From Planotetraspora phitsanulokensis (GTDB taxonomy: Bacteria; Actinomycetota; Actinomycetes; Streptosporangiales; Streptosporangiaceae): a stretch of 64,000 nucleotides of DNA. The notes under the pieces were generated by a model, which saw nothing but the letters and a program-made list of their open reading frames with translations, searched no databases and was not told the origin of the DNA. Positions within the stretch are counted from its first letter, which is position 1. Each line of letters opens with the position of its first letter. The stretch lies in contig NZ_BOOP01000013.1 in the NCBI RefSeq assembly GCF_016863295.1, positions 186,001 through 250,000 on the forward strand. Direction: 5' to 3'. Below, piece after piece: positions 31,286-40,195 of the stretch. The position numbers were made by a program, and so were the translations under genes.

Positions 31286-33394
31286 TCAGGCCGTGGGGAC
31301 CGAGGCGACTCCGGGGGCCAGGAACCGGCCGCCGGTGACCTCCTCGGAGACGCCGGTCCTGTCCAGGTACGGCGTGACGCCGCCGGTGTGGAACGGCCAG
31401 CCGGCGCCGAGGATCATGCACAGGTCGATGTCCTCGGCCGCCGAGACGACGCCCTCGTCCAGCATGAGCCGGATCTCCTGCGCCAGTGCCCGCAGCGCCC
31501 GCAGGCGCACCTGCTCGCCGGTCGACGGCTGGGAACCACCCTCGAACAGCGCCCGGGCCTGCGGATCGATCTGGAAGTCGGCTCCGTAGAGGCCCGGCCT
31601 GCCCGCCGCGACCAGCTTGGCCAGGTTCTCCGACACGCCGTAACGGTCGGGGAAGGCCGCGTGCATGGTCTCCGCGACGTGCAGGGCGACGGCGGGGCCG
31701 ACGAGCTGCAGCAGGGCGAACGGCGTCATCGGCAGGCCGAGGCCGTCGAGCGCGTGGTCGGCCGTCTCGAGGGGGGTGCCCTCGTCGACGGCGGCGATCA
31801 CCTCGCCCATGAAGCGGGTCAGCAGCCGGTTGACGACGAACGCCGGGGCGTCCTTGACCAGCACCGACGACTTCTTGAGCGACTTGCCGACGGAGAAGGC
31901 CGTCGCCAGCGTCGCGTCGTCGGTGGCCGCGCCGCGCACGATCTCGAGCAGCGGCAGCACGGCGACCGGGTTGAAGAAGTGGAAGCCGACCACGCGCTCA
32001 GGGTGACGCAGCCCGGCGGCCATCTCCGTGATCGACAACGAGGAGGTGTTGGTGGCGAGCACGCACGTCTCGGAGACGACCGCCTCGACCTCGGCGAAGA
32101 CCTGCTGCTTGACCTTGAGGTCCTCGAAGACGGCCTCGATGACGAAGTCGGCGTCCGCGAACGCGTCCTTGGTGAGCGAACCGGTGACCAGGGCCTTCAG
32201 CCGGTTGGCCTGGTCGCCCGAGATCCGGCCCTTGGCCTGCAGCTTGCCGATCTCGGCGTGCACGTAGCCGACGCCCTTGTCGAGGCGGTCCTGGTCGAGG
32301 TCGGTCAGCACGACCGGCACCTCGAGCCGGCGCGCGAACAGCAGCGCGAGCTGGGAGGCCATCAGCCCGGCCCCCACGACGCCGACCTTGGTGACCTTGC
32401 GCGCGAGCGCCTTGTCGGGGGCGCCCGCCGGCCGCTTGGCCCGGCGCTGCACCAGGTCGAAGGCGTACAGCCCGGCCCGCAGCTCGTCGCCCATCAGGAG
32501 GTCGGCCAGGGCCTCGTCCTCGGCGGCGAAGCCCTCGTCCCGCGACGCCGTACGGGCCAGGGCCACGAGGTCGAGCGCCCGGTAAGGCGCGGGGGAGGCG
32601 CCGCGCAACTTGAGGTCGACGAGCGTGCGCGCCTGGTCGATGACGGGCGTCCAGTCGGCGTCGGTGTGGGAGACCCGCTCCACGGTCGCCTCGCCGCGCA
32701 GCACCTGGGCGGCCCAGCGCAGTGACTCCTCCAGGAAGTCCGCCGGCTCGAACATCGCGTCGGCGATGCCCAGTTCGAACGCGTCCCGTCCCTTGATCAT
32801 GCGGTTCTGGGAAAGCGGGTTCTCGATGATCAGCTTGAGGGCCTTCTCGGGGCCGATCAGGCGGGGGAGCAACTGGGTGCCGCCCCACCCGGGCACCAGG
32901 CCGAGGAAACACTCGGGGAGCGCGACGGCCGGGACTCCGGAGGAGATCGTCCGGTAGACGCAGTGCAGCGCGATCTCCAGGCCGCCGCCCATCGCCGCGC
33001 CGTTCACGAAGGCGAACGAGGGCACGCCCAGCTCGCCGAAACGGCGGAAAACGTGGTGGCCGAGCGCGCCGATGGCCTTGGCCTCCTCGCGCGAGGTCAC
33101 CGAGGCGACCCCGGTGAGGTCGGCCCCGACAGCGAAGATGAACGGCTTGCCGACGACGCCCACGGCCACGACGTCGGTCCGGGCCGCGACGCCGTCCAGG
33201 GCCTCGTCGAGCGCGAGCAGTCCCTGCGGGCCGAAGGTGTTGGGCTTGGTGTGGTCGAAGCCGTTGTCCAGCGTGATCAGGGCCATGGTGCCCGCGCCGT
33301 ACGGCAGGTCGACGTCGCGCACGACGGCCTTGGTGACGACCTCGTCGGCGTTCTTCCCCGCGAGGAGGGACTTCCAGTTCTCGACGTTGCTCAT
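31286..33394 (-). CDS. fadB: Fatty-acid oxidation multifunctional protein (enoyl-CoA hydratase / 3-hydroxyacyl-CoA dehydrogenase)
   Basis: A 702-residue two-enzyme protein. The N-terminal crotonase domain (about 1-300) shows FAVGADLTGV and NGAAMGGGLEIALHCVYR for CoA and oxyanion-hole binding. The dehydrogenase part starts TKVGVVGAGLMASQLALLFARR (NAD site) and continues VFEDLKVKQQVFAEVEAVV, VVGFHFFNPVAVLPLLEIVRG. It hydrates enoyl-CoA and oxidises 3-hydroxyacyl-CoA. ATG 33394 overlaps the thiolase stop by 4 bases and has GGGAG 9 bases upstream, so the two are translationally coupled. Together they carry the last three steps of the beta-oxidation cycle. Confidence 0.94.
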   Translation of the reverse strand: MSNVENWKSLLAGKNADEVVTKAVVRDVDLPYGAGTMALITLDNGFDHTKPNTFGPQGLLALDEALDGVAARTDVVAVGVVGKPFIFAVGADLTGVASVTSREEAKAIGALGHHVFRRFGELGVPSFAFVNGAAMGGGLEIALHCVYRTISSGVPAVALPECFLGLVPGWGGTQLLPRLIGPEKALKLIIENPLSQNRMIKGRDAFELGIADAMFEPADFLEESLRWAAQVLRGEATVERVSHTDADWTPVIDQARTLVDLKLRGASPAPYRALDLVALARTASRDEGFAAEDEALADLLMGDELRAGLYAFDLVQRRAKRPAGAPDKALARKVTKVGVVGAGLMASQLALLFARRLEVPVVLTDLDQDRLDKGVGYVHAEIGKLQAKGRISGDQANRLKALVTGSLTKDAFADADFVIEAVFEDLKVKQQVFAEVEAVVSETCVLATNTSSLSITEMAAGLRHPERVVGFHFFNPVAVLPLLEIVRGAATDDATLATAFSVGKSLKKSSVLVKDAPAFVVNRLLTRFMGEVIAAVDEGTPLETADHALDGLGLPMTPFALLQLVGPAVALHVAETMHAAFPDRYGVSENLAKLVAAGRPGLYGADFQIDPQARALFEGGSQPSTGEQVRLRALRALAQEIRLMLDEGVVSAAEDIDLCMILGAGWPFHTGGVTPYLDRTGVSEEVTGGRFLAPGVASVPTA

Positions 33395-34575
33395 GCCAGG
33401 TTCTCCCAGATGACCGTGCCGCCCATGCCCATGCCGACGCACATCGTCGTGATGCCGTACCTGACGTCCGGGTGCTCGGCGAACTCCCGTGCCAGCTGCG
33501 TCATCAGCCGCACGCCCGAGGAGGCGAGGGGGTGGCCGAACGCGATCGCGCCGCCGTACGGGTTCACACGGGGGTCGTCGTCGGCGATGCCGAAGTGCTC
33601 CAGGAAGGCGAGCACCTGGACGGCGAACGCCTCGTTGATCTCGAACAGGCCGATGTCATCGATGGACAGCCCGGCCAGGCGCAGCGCCCGCTCGGTGGAG
33701 GGGATGGGGCCCACGCCCATGACCTCGGGGTCCACACCGGCGAACGCGTAGGAGACCAGGCGCATCTTCGGGGTCAGGCCCAGCTCCCGGGCGACCTCCT
33801 CGGCGGCGACGATGCAGCCCGTCGCGCCGTCGTTGATGCCGGAGGCGTTGCCCGCGGTGACCCGGCCGTGCGCGCGGAACGGGGTCTTCAGCGCGCTCAG
33901 TCCCTCGAGCGTGGTGCCCGGGCGGGGCGCCTCGTCGACGGTGGCCAGTCCCCAGCCCTCGGCGGCCTTGCGCGTCGCCGTCGGCACCAGGTCGGGCTGG
34001 ATCCTGCCGTCGGCGTACGCCTTGGCGACCTTCTCCTGCGACGCCACGGCGAACGCGTCGGCGCGGTCCTTGGTGATGGAGGGGTACCGGTCGTGCAGGT
34101 TCTCCGCCGTCATTCCCATGATCAGGGCCGAGCCGTCCACGAGCTGCTCGGACAGGAACCGGGGGTTGGGGTCGACGCCCTCGCCCATCGGGTGGCGGCC
34201 CATGTGCTCGACTCCGCCGGCGATGGCCACGTCGTAGGCGCCGAAGGAGATGCCCCCCGCGACGCTGGTGACGGCGGTCATCGCGCCGGCGCACATGCGG
34301 TCGATGGCGTAACCGGGCACCGACTTGGGCAGCCCGGCGAGCACGGCCGCCGACCGGCCGATGGTCAGGCCCTGGTCGCCGATCTGCGTGGTGGCCGCGA
34401 TCGCGACCTCGTCCACCCGGTCGGGCGGGAGGTTCGGATTGCGCCGCATCAGCTCACGGATGACACGGACGACCAGATCGTCGGCGCGGGTCTCGGCGTA
34501 CAGGCCCTTGGGGCCCGATTTGCCGAAAGGCGTCCGAACGCCGTCGACGAAGACGACTTCACGGGATGCGGGCAC
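33391..34575 (-). CDS. fadA: Acetyl-CoA acyltransferase (thiolase)
   Basis: A 394-residue thiolase that cleaves 3-ketoacyl-CoA to acetyl-CoA and a shortened acyl-CoA. The active-site Cys is in AIDRMCAGAMTAV, with later FEINEAFAVQ and NPYGGAIAFGHPLASSGVR, and the C-terminal CVGMGMGG Cys motif. Length is normal. It precedes and overlaps the multifunctional protein. Upstream is a 129-base divergent gap to a LacI regulator; a GGAAACC-type operator in that gap lies nearer to the LacI start, so control of the thiolase by LacI is possible but not required. Confidence 0.94.
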   Translation of the reverse strand: MPASREVVFVDGVRTPFGKSGPKGLYAETRADDLVVRVIRELMRRNPNLPPDRVDEVAIAATTQIGDQGLTIGRSAAVLAGLPKSVPGYAIDRMCAGAMTAVTSVAGGISFGAYDVAIAGGVEHMGRHPMGEGVDPNPRFLSEQLVDGSALIMGMTAENLHDRYPSITKDRADAFAVASQEKVAKAYADGRIQPDLVPTATRKAAEGWGLATVDEAPRPGTTLEGLSALKTPFRAHGRVTAGNASGINDGATGCIVAAEEVARELGLTPKMRLVSYAFAGVDPEVMGVGPIPSTERALRLAGLSIDDIGLFEINEAFAVQVLAFLEHFGIADDDPRVNPYGGAIAFGHPLASSGVRLMTQLAREFAEHPDVRYGITTMCVGMGMGGTVIWENLA

Positions 34576-34673
34576 GGGGATTCGCTCCTACTGCTCGGCA
34601 GCTTCCGAAGCCAATGCTACTGGCCAGTAACCAGTGCCCGGATCGGGGGGTGCGCGGATCGCCTTGCCATACT

Positions 34674-34687
34674 GGAAACCGCTTTCC
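34674..34687. promoter_or_regulatory. LacI-type operator upstream of the LacI gene
   Basis: GGAAACCGCTTTCC ends 17 bases before the LacI GTG. It differs at one position from the symmetrical GGAAAGCGCTTTCC core found at 38857-38872. LacI-family proteins bind dyads with a central CG of this size, so this is probably the autoregulatory site. Confidence 0.65.
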
Positions 34688-34704
34688 TCGTCGTGGGAGG
34701 TCGT

Positions 34705-35691
34705 GTGGTCACACTTGAGGACGTCGCACGGCATGCCGGGGTATCGCTCGCGACGGCGTCGCGCGTGCTCAACGGCAGCTCACGCCAGGTCGGGCGGGTG
34801 ATGCGGGAGCGAGTGGAAAAGGCCGCCGCCGAGCTCGGATACCGGACCAACGTGGCCGCCCAGACCCTCGCCCGGGGTGCGAGCGACGTCATCGGGCTGG
34901 TCGTCCACGACCTCGTCGACCCCTACTTCGCGGCCATCGCCGACGGCGCGATGCGAGCCGCTGACGCCCGCGGTCACATGGTCATGGTCGGCACCACCCA
35001 CCGCGACCCCGAACGTGAGATCGCCTATGTCTCGACCCTCCACGCGCAGCGGGTGCGTGCGGTCCTGATCGCCGGATCCCGCGTCACCGACTCCGCCATG
35101 ACCGACCGGCTGCGGGCCGAACTCGGCCGCTACCAGGAGACGGGCGGCCGCGTCGCCTGCGTGGGGCAGGACCTGCTCGGCGTCGCCACGGTCGCCCCCG
35201 CCAACCGTGAGGGCGCGGCCGACCTGGCGAGGTCCCTCGCCGCGCTCGGGCACACCCGGTTCGCCGTGCTGGCGGGCCCGCCCCACATGGTCACGGCGAT
35301 CGACCGCCGCACCGGCTTCACCGAGGCGCTCAAGGAACTCGGCCTGCCCGAGCCGCGGATCGTGCACGGCTCGTTCGACCGCGACGGCGGCTACACGGCG
35401 GTCCAGGAGATCGCGGACGCCACGTGCGTGTTCGCCGTCAACGACGTCATGGCCGTAGGCGCGCTCGCCGCCCTGCGGGACCGGGGAGTGCGCGTGCCCG
35501 ACGACGTCTCGGTGGCGGGCTTCGACGACATCGCCACCCTGCGCGACCTGACGCCGGCCCTGTCGACCGTACGGCTGCCGCTGGCGGACATGGGGGCCAG
35601 GGCGGTCGACCTGGCCCTGTCCGGCGCTCCGGCGACCGTGGTCGGCGTCGAGGGCCAGGTCGTGCTGCGCGACAGCGTCACACGCGTGTGA
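34705..35691 (+). CDS. LacI family transcriptional regulator
   Basis: A 328-residue repressor. The HTH reads VTLEDVARHAGVSLATASRVLNG with the hinge helix ERVEKAAAELGYRTNVAAQTLARG. The sensor domain follows (DVIGLVVHDLVDPYFAAIADG, later FAVNDVMAVGALAALRDRGVRVPDDVSVAGFDD). It presumably binds a sugar or a derivative of it. GTG 34705 has GGGAGG 4 bases upstream. It is convergent to the catabolic operon with a 14-base overlap. A matching operator lies before its own start and a second before the first gene of the operon, which makes it the likely regulator of both. Confidence 0.92.
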   Translation: MVTLEDVARHAGVSLATASRVLNGSSRQVGRVMRERVEKAAAELGYRTNVAAQTLARGASDVIGLVVHDLVDPYFAAIADGAMRAADARGHMVMVGTTHRDPEREIAYVSTLHAQRVRAVLIAGSRVTDSAMTDRLRAELGRYQETGGRVACVGQDLLGVATVAPANREGAADLARSLAALGHTRFAVLAGPPHMVTAIDRRTGFTEALKELGLPEPRIVHGSFDRDGGYTAVQEIADATCVFAVNDVMAVGALAALRDRGVRVPDDVSVAGFDDIATLRDLTPALSTVRLPLADMGARAVDLALSGAPATVVGVEGQVVLRDSVTRV

Positions 35692-36520
35692 CGACGAGAC
35701 GTTCGAAGCGGTTCTTCATCGTGGCGACGACCTCGTCGGGGTCGGCGGCCCAGACGTCGGCGTTGAAGATCTCCACCTCCACGTCGCCCGCGTAGCCGGC
35801 AGCGGCGACGGCGCCGGTCAGCGGCCCGAAGTCGATCACCCCGTCGCCCATCATGCCGCGGCCGAGCAGCACGTCGGGAAGCGGGCTCAGGAAGTCGCAG
35901 ACCTGGTAGGAGGCGATGCGCCCCTCCCGCCCCGCCCGTCCGATCTGCTCGAAGACTTGCGGGTCCCACCAGACGTGGAAGGTGTCGATCACCACCCCGA
36001 CCGTCTCCGGTGCGTACGGCGCGGCGAGGTCGAGCGCCTGGCCGAGGGTCGACAACACGGCCCTGTCGGCGCAGTAGACGGGGTGGAGCGGCTCGAGGGC
36101 CAGTCGCACACCGCGCTCCGCGGCGTAGGGGGCGAGCAGGGCCAGCGCCTCGGCGACCCTTTCCCTGGCGGCGGGAAGGTCGCGCGAGATCTCGCCCAGG
36201 GGTTCGCCCGGCACGACCCCAGGCAGGCCGCCGACCACCATGACCAGGCAGGCGGCCTCCAGCGCCGCCGCCTCGTCGATAGCCCGACGGTTGTCCGCCT
36301 CGAAATCGGGCGCGGTGAGGAACCCGCCGCGGCAGAGCGAGGACACCCGGAGGCCCGCGTCCTTCACCAGGCGGACGGTCTCGTCCAGCCCCTGCTCGGC
36401 GACGTTCTGCCGCCACAGGCCGATGGCCGGCAGGCCGTGCCGTACGCACCCGGCGACGGCCTCCGCCACCGACCACCGCCTGGTCGTCCACTGGTTCAAC
36501 GACAACCGTTCCAGCCTCAC
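35678..36520 (-). CDS. Sugar phosphate isomerase/epimerase (xylose isomerase-like TIM barrel)
   Basis: A 280-residue AP-endonuclease-2/xylose-isomerase-like barrel. Metal-binding acids are placed as in the family: RLALEPLHP, VGVVIDTFHVWWDP, CDFLSP and DVEVEIFN. Such proteins epimerise or isomerise ketosugars, inosose or 3-keto-glycosides. GTG 36520 overlaps the preceding DUF993 stop by GTGA, so it is the third gene of a coupled operon. The exact substrate is unknown; the partner dehydrogenase and aldolase-like proteins suggest sequential breakdown of an oxidised sugar. Confidence 0.82.
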   Translation of the reverse strand: MRLERLSLNQWTTRRWSVAEAVAGCVRHGLPAIGLWRQNVAEQGLDETVRLVKDAGLRVSSLCRGGFLTAPDFEADNRRAIDEAAALEAACLVMVVGGLPGVVPGEPLGEISRDLPAARERVAEALALLAPYAAERGVRLALEPLHPVYCADRAVLSTLGQALDLAAPYAPETVGVVIDTFHVWWDPQVFEQIGRAGREGRIASYQVCDFLSPLPDVLLGRGMMGDGVIDFGPLTGAVAAAGYAGDVEVEIFNADVWAADPDEVVATMKNRFERLVVTRV

Positions 36521-37692
36521 CCGCACCCCCGGAGGAGGGTGGTCATGCGGTGGACGGCCAGGTCGGGGTCGGGGAGCAGGCCGGCCTGGTCGGCGAGACG
36601 GAAGACCTCGGCGAGGTGCTCGACCGACCGGGCCGACTGGGCGCCGTTCACCATGACGAAGTCGTCCTGGTGTCCCGCCAGCCAGGCGAGGAAAACGATC
36701 CCCGTCTTGTAATGGAAGGTCGGGGCCTCGAAGATCTTCCGCGACAACGCCACCGTCGGCCCGAATGTCTCGTCATAAATGGCGAAATTTCGGGTCTGAT
36801 CCTCCGTGTCTCCGGCCGCCTCGGCCCGATCCAGCGCCTCCAGCGCGGCCGCGGCCGCCGGGGCAATGGCGTCGAAGATCCCCAGCAGCGCGTGCGACCC
36901 CGATCTGATGAGCGAGGGGTAGTTGAAGTCGTCCCCGGTGTAGAGCCGCACGCCCTCCGGCAGGGCCGCGCGCAGGCGCACCTCGTGGTCCTCGTCCAAC
37001 AGCGACACCTTGACGCCCTCCACCTTGGAGGCGTGCTCGCGGACGAGGGCGAGGAACGACTCGGTGGCCTTCTCCACGTCGGCCGAACCCCAATACCCGG
37101 CGAGCCGAGGGTCGAACATCTCGCCCAGCCAGTGCAGGATCACCGGCCGGTCCGCCTGGCCGAGGAGCCTGCCGTACACCGTGTGGTAGTCCTCGGGCCC
37201 TCGTGCGACCCGGGCGAGCTGACGGCTGGCCATGAGGATCACCCCGGCGCCCGTCGTGCGGACCGTCTCCATCTGCTCCAGGTAGGCGGCGGTGACCGTG
37301 TCGAGCGAGCCGGCGTCCGGCGCGTGGTCGGTGCCCGCGCCGCAGGCCAGCAGGTCGGCGGGGTCGCCCAGCGACCGGGCCTCGGCGGCGCTGCGCGCGA
37401 TCAGCTCGCGCGTCGCGGGCCAGTCCAGGCCCATGTTCCGCTGCGCGGTGTCCATGGCGTCCGCGACGCGGAAGCCGTACGACCACAGGTGCCGCCGGAA
37501 ACGCAGCGTGGCGTCCCAGTCGACCGCGGCGGGCCGGCCGGGCCCGTTGTCCTCCCGGGCGTCCGCGACCACGTGCGCCGCCGCGTAGGCGACCCGGCGC
37601 GTCGGCGGGCCGCCCGGGCGCGCCCAGGCGACGGGTTCCCCCAGTTCGTACGGCTCTCGCGTCCCGGGCAGCGAGATGACGGGACCGGTCAC
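36517..37692 (-). CDS. DUF993 family protein (dihydrodipicolinate synthase-like barrel)
   Basis: A 391-residue protein I recognise as DUF993, an actinobacterial group related to class I aldolases of the DapA superfamily. Conserved stretches are HLWSYGFRVADAMDTAQRNMGLDWP, GAGVILMASRQLARVARGPEDY, LHWLGEMFDPRLAGYWGS and EGVKVSLLDEDHE, whose Lys is the candidate Schiff-base residue. The reaction is not established to my knowledge; aldol cleavage of a dehydrogenated sugar acid is inferred. GTG 37692 overlaps the dehydrogenase stop by 4 bases, and its own stop overlaps the epimerase start by 4. Confidence 0.82.
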   Translation of the reverse strand: MTGPVISLPGTREPYELGEPVAWARPGGPPTRRVAYAAAHVVADAREDNGPGRPAAVDWDATLRFRRHLWSYGFRVADAMDTAQRNMGLDWPATRELIARSAAEARSLGDPADLLACGAGTDHAPDAGSLDTVTAAYLEQMETVRTTGAGVILMASRQLARVARGPEDYHTVYGRLLGQADRPVILHWLGEMFDPRLAGYWGSADVEKATESFLALVREHASKVEGVKVSLLDEDHEVRLRAALPEGVRLYTGDDFNYPSLIRSGSHALLGIFDAIAPAAAAALEALDRAEAAGDTEDQTRNFAIYDETFGPTVALSRKIFEAPTFHYKTGIVFLAWLAGHQDDFVMVNGAQSARSVEHLAEVFRLADQAGLLPDPDLAVHRMTTLLRGCG

Positions 37693-38834
37693 AGCCCCTC
37701 CACCTGGAGGCGGCGACCCTCCGCGTGGGAGCGGAGCCCGAGCTCGGCGATCTGAACGCCACGAGCACCGGCGGCGAACGAGTACGGGAAGGGGGCGTCC
37801 TCCAGCACGTGGCGGACGAACATCTCCCACTGGATCTTGAAGCCGTTGTCGAAGTCGGCGTTGTCCGGCACCCGCTGCCACTGGTCGCGGAACGACTCGG
37901 TGACGGGCAGGTCGGGGTTCCAGACCGGCCGGGGTGTGCCGGTGCGGTGCTGGATCCGGCACTCGCGCAGCCCGGCGACCGCGCTGCCGTGGGTTCCGTC
38001 CACCTGGAACTCCACCAGTTCGTCGCGGTTCACCCGGACCGCCCAGGAGGAGTTGATCTGGGCCACGATGCCGCCTTCGAGCTCGAAGACGCCGTAGGCC
38101 GCGTCGTCGGCGGTCGCCGCGTACGCCTTGCCGTTCTCGTCCCAGCGCTCCGGGATGTGCGTGCTGACGTGCGCGTACACCGATTCCACCCGGCCGAAGA
38201 GGTTCTCCAGCACGTAGGTCCAGTGCGGGAACATGTCGAGCACGATGCCGCCGCCGTCCTCGGCCCGGTAGTTCCACGAGGGGCGTTGCGCCGGCTGCCA
38301 GTCGCCCTCGAACACCCAGTAGCCGAAATCGCCGCGGACCGAGAGGATCCGGCCGAAGAACCCGCCGTCGACGAGGCGCTTGAGCTTGAGCAGGCCAGGC
38401 AGGAAGAGCTTGTCCTGCACGACGCCGTTCTTCACCCCGGCGTCCTCGGCTGCCCGGGCCAGCCGCACGGCGTCGGCGAGAGTGTCGGCGGTCGGCTTCT
38501 CGGTGTAGACGTGCTTGCCCCGCGCGATCGCCTTGAGCGTCGCGGGGACCCGCGCCTGTGTGACCTGGGCGTCGAAGTAGATTTCGTTGGCCGGGTCGGC
38601 CAGGGCGGCGTCCAGGTCGGTGGTGTAGTCGGCGACGCCGTGCCGTGCGGCGATGTCGGCGAGCTTGCCGAGGCTGCGGCCGACGAGCACGGGGCGCAGG
38701 CGCACCCGGCTGCCGTCGGACAGGGTCACCCCGCCCTGCTCGTTGATGGCGAGAACGGAACGGACCAGATGCTGGCGGTATCCCATCCGCCCGCTCACAC
38801 CGCTCATCACGACGCCGAGAACGCGGTCGCTCAT
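37689..38834 (-). CDS. Gfo/Idh/MocA family oxidoreductase
   Basis: A 381-residue NAD(P)-dependent sugar dehydrogenase. The N-terminal Rossmann part includes LGVVMSGVSGRMGYRQHLVRS, which replaces the usual GxGxxG with a GVSGRMG loop, and GKHVYTEKPTADTLADAVRL holds the EKP catalytic Lys. The C-terminal part has EDGGGIVLDMFPHWTYVLE with the family's D-x-x-x-H arrangement. It probably oxidises a ring hydroxyl of a sugar, inositol or glycoside. ATG 38834 has AGGAG 8 bases ahead. It is the first gene of the operon, with a perfect GGGAAAGCGCTTTCCC operator 23 bases upstream. Confidence 0.85.
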   Translation of the reverse strand: MSDRVLGVVMSGVSGRMGYRQHLVRSVLAINEQGGVTLSDGSRVRLRPVLVGRSLGKLADIAARHGVADYTTDLDAALADPANEIYFDAQVTQARVPATLKAIARGKHVYTEKPTADTLADAVRLARAAEDAGVKNGVVQDKLFLPGLLKLKRLVDGGFFGRILSVRGDFGYWVFEGDWQPAQRPSWNYRAEDGGGIVLDMFPHWTYVLENLFGRVESVYAHVSTHIPERWDENGKAYAATADDAAYGVFELEGGIVAQINSSWAVRVNRDELVEFQVDGTHGSAVAGLRECRIQHRTGTPRPVWNPDLPVTESFRDQWQRVPDNADFDNGFKIQWEMFVRHVLEDAPFPYSFAAGARGVQIAELGLRSHAEGRRLQVEGL

Positions 38835-38856
38835 CCGAAGCACTCCTGATCGAGGG

Positions 38857-38872
38857 GGGAAAGCGCTTTCCC
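38857..38872. promoter_or_regulatory. Perfect LacI-type operator upstream of the Gfo/Idh/MocA operon
   Basis: GGGAAAGCGCTTTCCC is a 16-base perfect palindrome 23 bases before ATG 38834. It shares 13 of 14 core positions with the site before the LacI gene at 34674. Together they mark the outer edges of the LacI-operon pair. Confidence 0.8.
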
Positions 38873-38954
38873 GGCGAGGATAACACCGCCCCCGACAGGC
38901 GTCACAAGAGGGACAGGGCGGCTCCCTCGGCGGTGGGGCCCCGAGGTGAGACGG

Positions 38955-40178
38955 TCAGACCTCGCCCTTGATCTCCAGGCGTTCGAGGGACTTGGCCATC
39001 GGGTGCGCGGTCAGCGCGATCTGCCACTCCCGGGCTCCCAGCCCGCGCAGCCGATCGGCTACAGCCTCGTCGGACAGGTCCGCGGGAGGCTCCCACGCGA
39101 GCCGGCGCACCGCGTCCGGCTGGAGCAGGTTCTCGATCGGCATGCGGTGCTCGTCGGCGAGCGCCGCGACCACCGTGCGAACCGCCGCGAGCCGTCGCGC
39201 GGCGGCGGGGTCGCGGTCGGCCCACCGGTTGGCGGGAGGCGGGCCGTCCCCCGGCCCGACCGGTTGCGGCAGATCCGACTCGGCCAGTCCGCGCGCCCGG
39301 GTCACGGCTCCCAGCCAGTCACGCAGGTGACGCCGGGCGCTGCGGCCCGTGAAGGGGGCGATCTCGGTGAGCGCCTTGGTGGTCCGCGGCTGGTCGAGCG
39401 CGGCCTGCACGATCGCCGAGTCCGGCAGCACCCGGCCGGGCGCGAGGTCGGAGGTCCGGGCGATCTCGTCCCTGAGCGTCCACAACTCGCGGACGACGGC
39501 CAGGCCGCGCAGCGTGCGCACGCGGTGGATGCCCGAGGTCCGCCGCCACGGATCGCTCCTCGGCGGGTGGGCGGGGGCGGCGACGATGGAGGCGAACTCC
39601 TCCAGCGCCCAGTCGAGCTTGCCGGTGGACTCGAGCTCCGCGTGCAGCGCGTCGCGGAGCTCGATCAGCACCTCGACGTCGAGCGCGGCGTACCGCAGCC
39701 AGGCCTCGGGAAGGGGCCGGGTCGACCAGTCGGCCGCCGAGTGCCCCTTCTCCAGCCGCAACCCGAGGACGACCTCCACCATCGTGCCGAGCCCGACCCG
39801 CTCGTACCCGAGGAGCCTTCCCGCCAGCTCGGTGTCGAACAGCCGCCGCGGCCGGAAGCCGATCTCGGACAGGCACGGCAGGTCCTGCGTCGCCGCGTGC
39901 AGCACGATCTCGGCGTCTTCGAGGGCGTGGTCGAGCCCGCTCAGGTCGGGGCACCCGATCGGGTCGACGAGGGCGCTGCCCGCGCCCGTACGGCGAAGCT
40001 GGACGAGGTAGGCCCGGCCGCTGTAGCGGTAGCCCGAGGCGCGCTCGGCGTCGACGGCCACGGGGCCGGTGCCCCCGGCGAAGGCGCGCACGGCAGCCTC
40101 CAGAGCCGCCGGGTCCTCGATGACGGGCGGAATACCTTCTCGCGGCTCCAACAGGGGCTGGACTTCGGGTTCGGTCAC
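38955..40178 (-). CDS. rnd: Ribonuclease D family 3'-5' exonuclease with HRDC domain
   Basis: A 407-residue DEDD-family exonuclease. Motifs are GPVAVDAERASGYRYSGRAYLVQL (Exo I, with D and E), HAATQDLPCLSEIG (Exo II) and WLRYAALDVEVLIELRDAL (Exo III, DEDDy-type Tyr). C-terminal HRDC region covers about 215-300, with a further helical repeat. RNase D trims 3' ends of tRNA and other small RNAs. GTG 40178 is used because the upstream frame is Pro/Arg-rich; the start lies in a short tandem (CTGTGACCGAGAACCTGTGACCGA). It begins 17 bases after the DUF3000 stop, likely one operon. Confidence 0.9.
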   Translation of the reverse strand: MTEPEVQPLLEPREGIPPVIEDPAALEAAVRAFAGGTGPVAVDAERASGYRYSGRAYLVQLRRTGAGSALVDPIGCPDLSGLDHALEDAEIVLHAATQDLPCLSEIGFRPRRLFDTELAGRLLGYERVGLGTMVEVVLGLRLEKGHSAADWSTRPLPEAWLRYAALDVEVLIELRDALHAELESTGKLDWALEEFASIVAAPAHPPRSDPWRRTSGIHRVRTLRGLAVVRELWTLRDEIARTSDLAPGRVLPDSAIVQAALDQPRTTKALTEIAPFTGRSARRHLRDWLGAVTRARGLAESDLPQPVGPGDGPPPANRWADRDPAAARRLAAVRTVVAALADEHRMPIENLLQPDAVRRLAWEPPADLSDEAVADRLRGLGAREWQIALTAHPMAKSLERLEIKGEV

Positions 40179-40195
40179 AGGTTCTCGGTCACAGG

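Noticed and set aside
33472-34704. Extended N-terminus for the LacI regulator, reaching back over the thiolase gene
   Set aside because: The added 411 codons are antisense to the thiolase; the HTH begins at GTG 34705, which has its own ribosome site.
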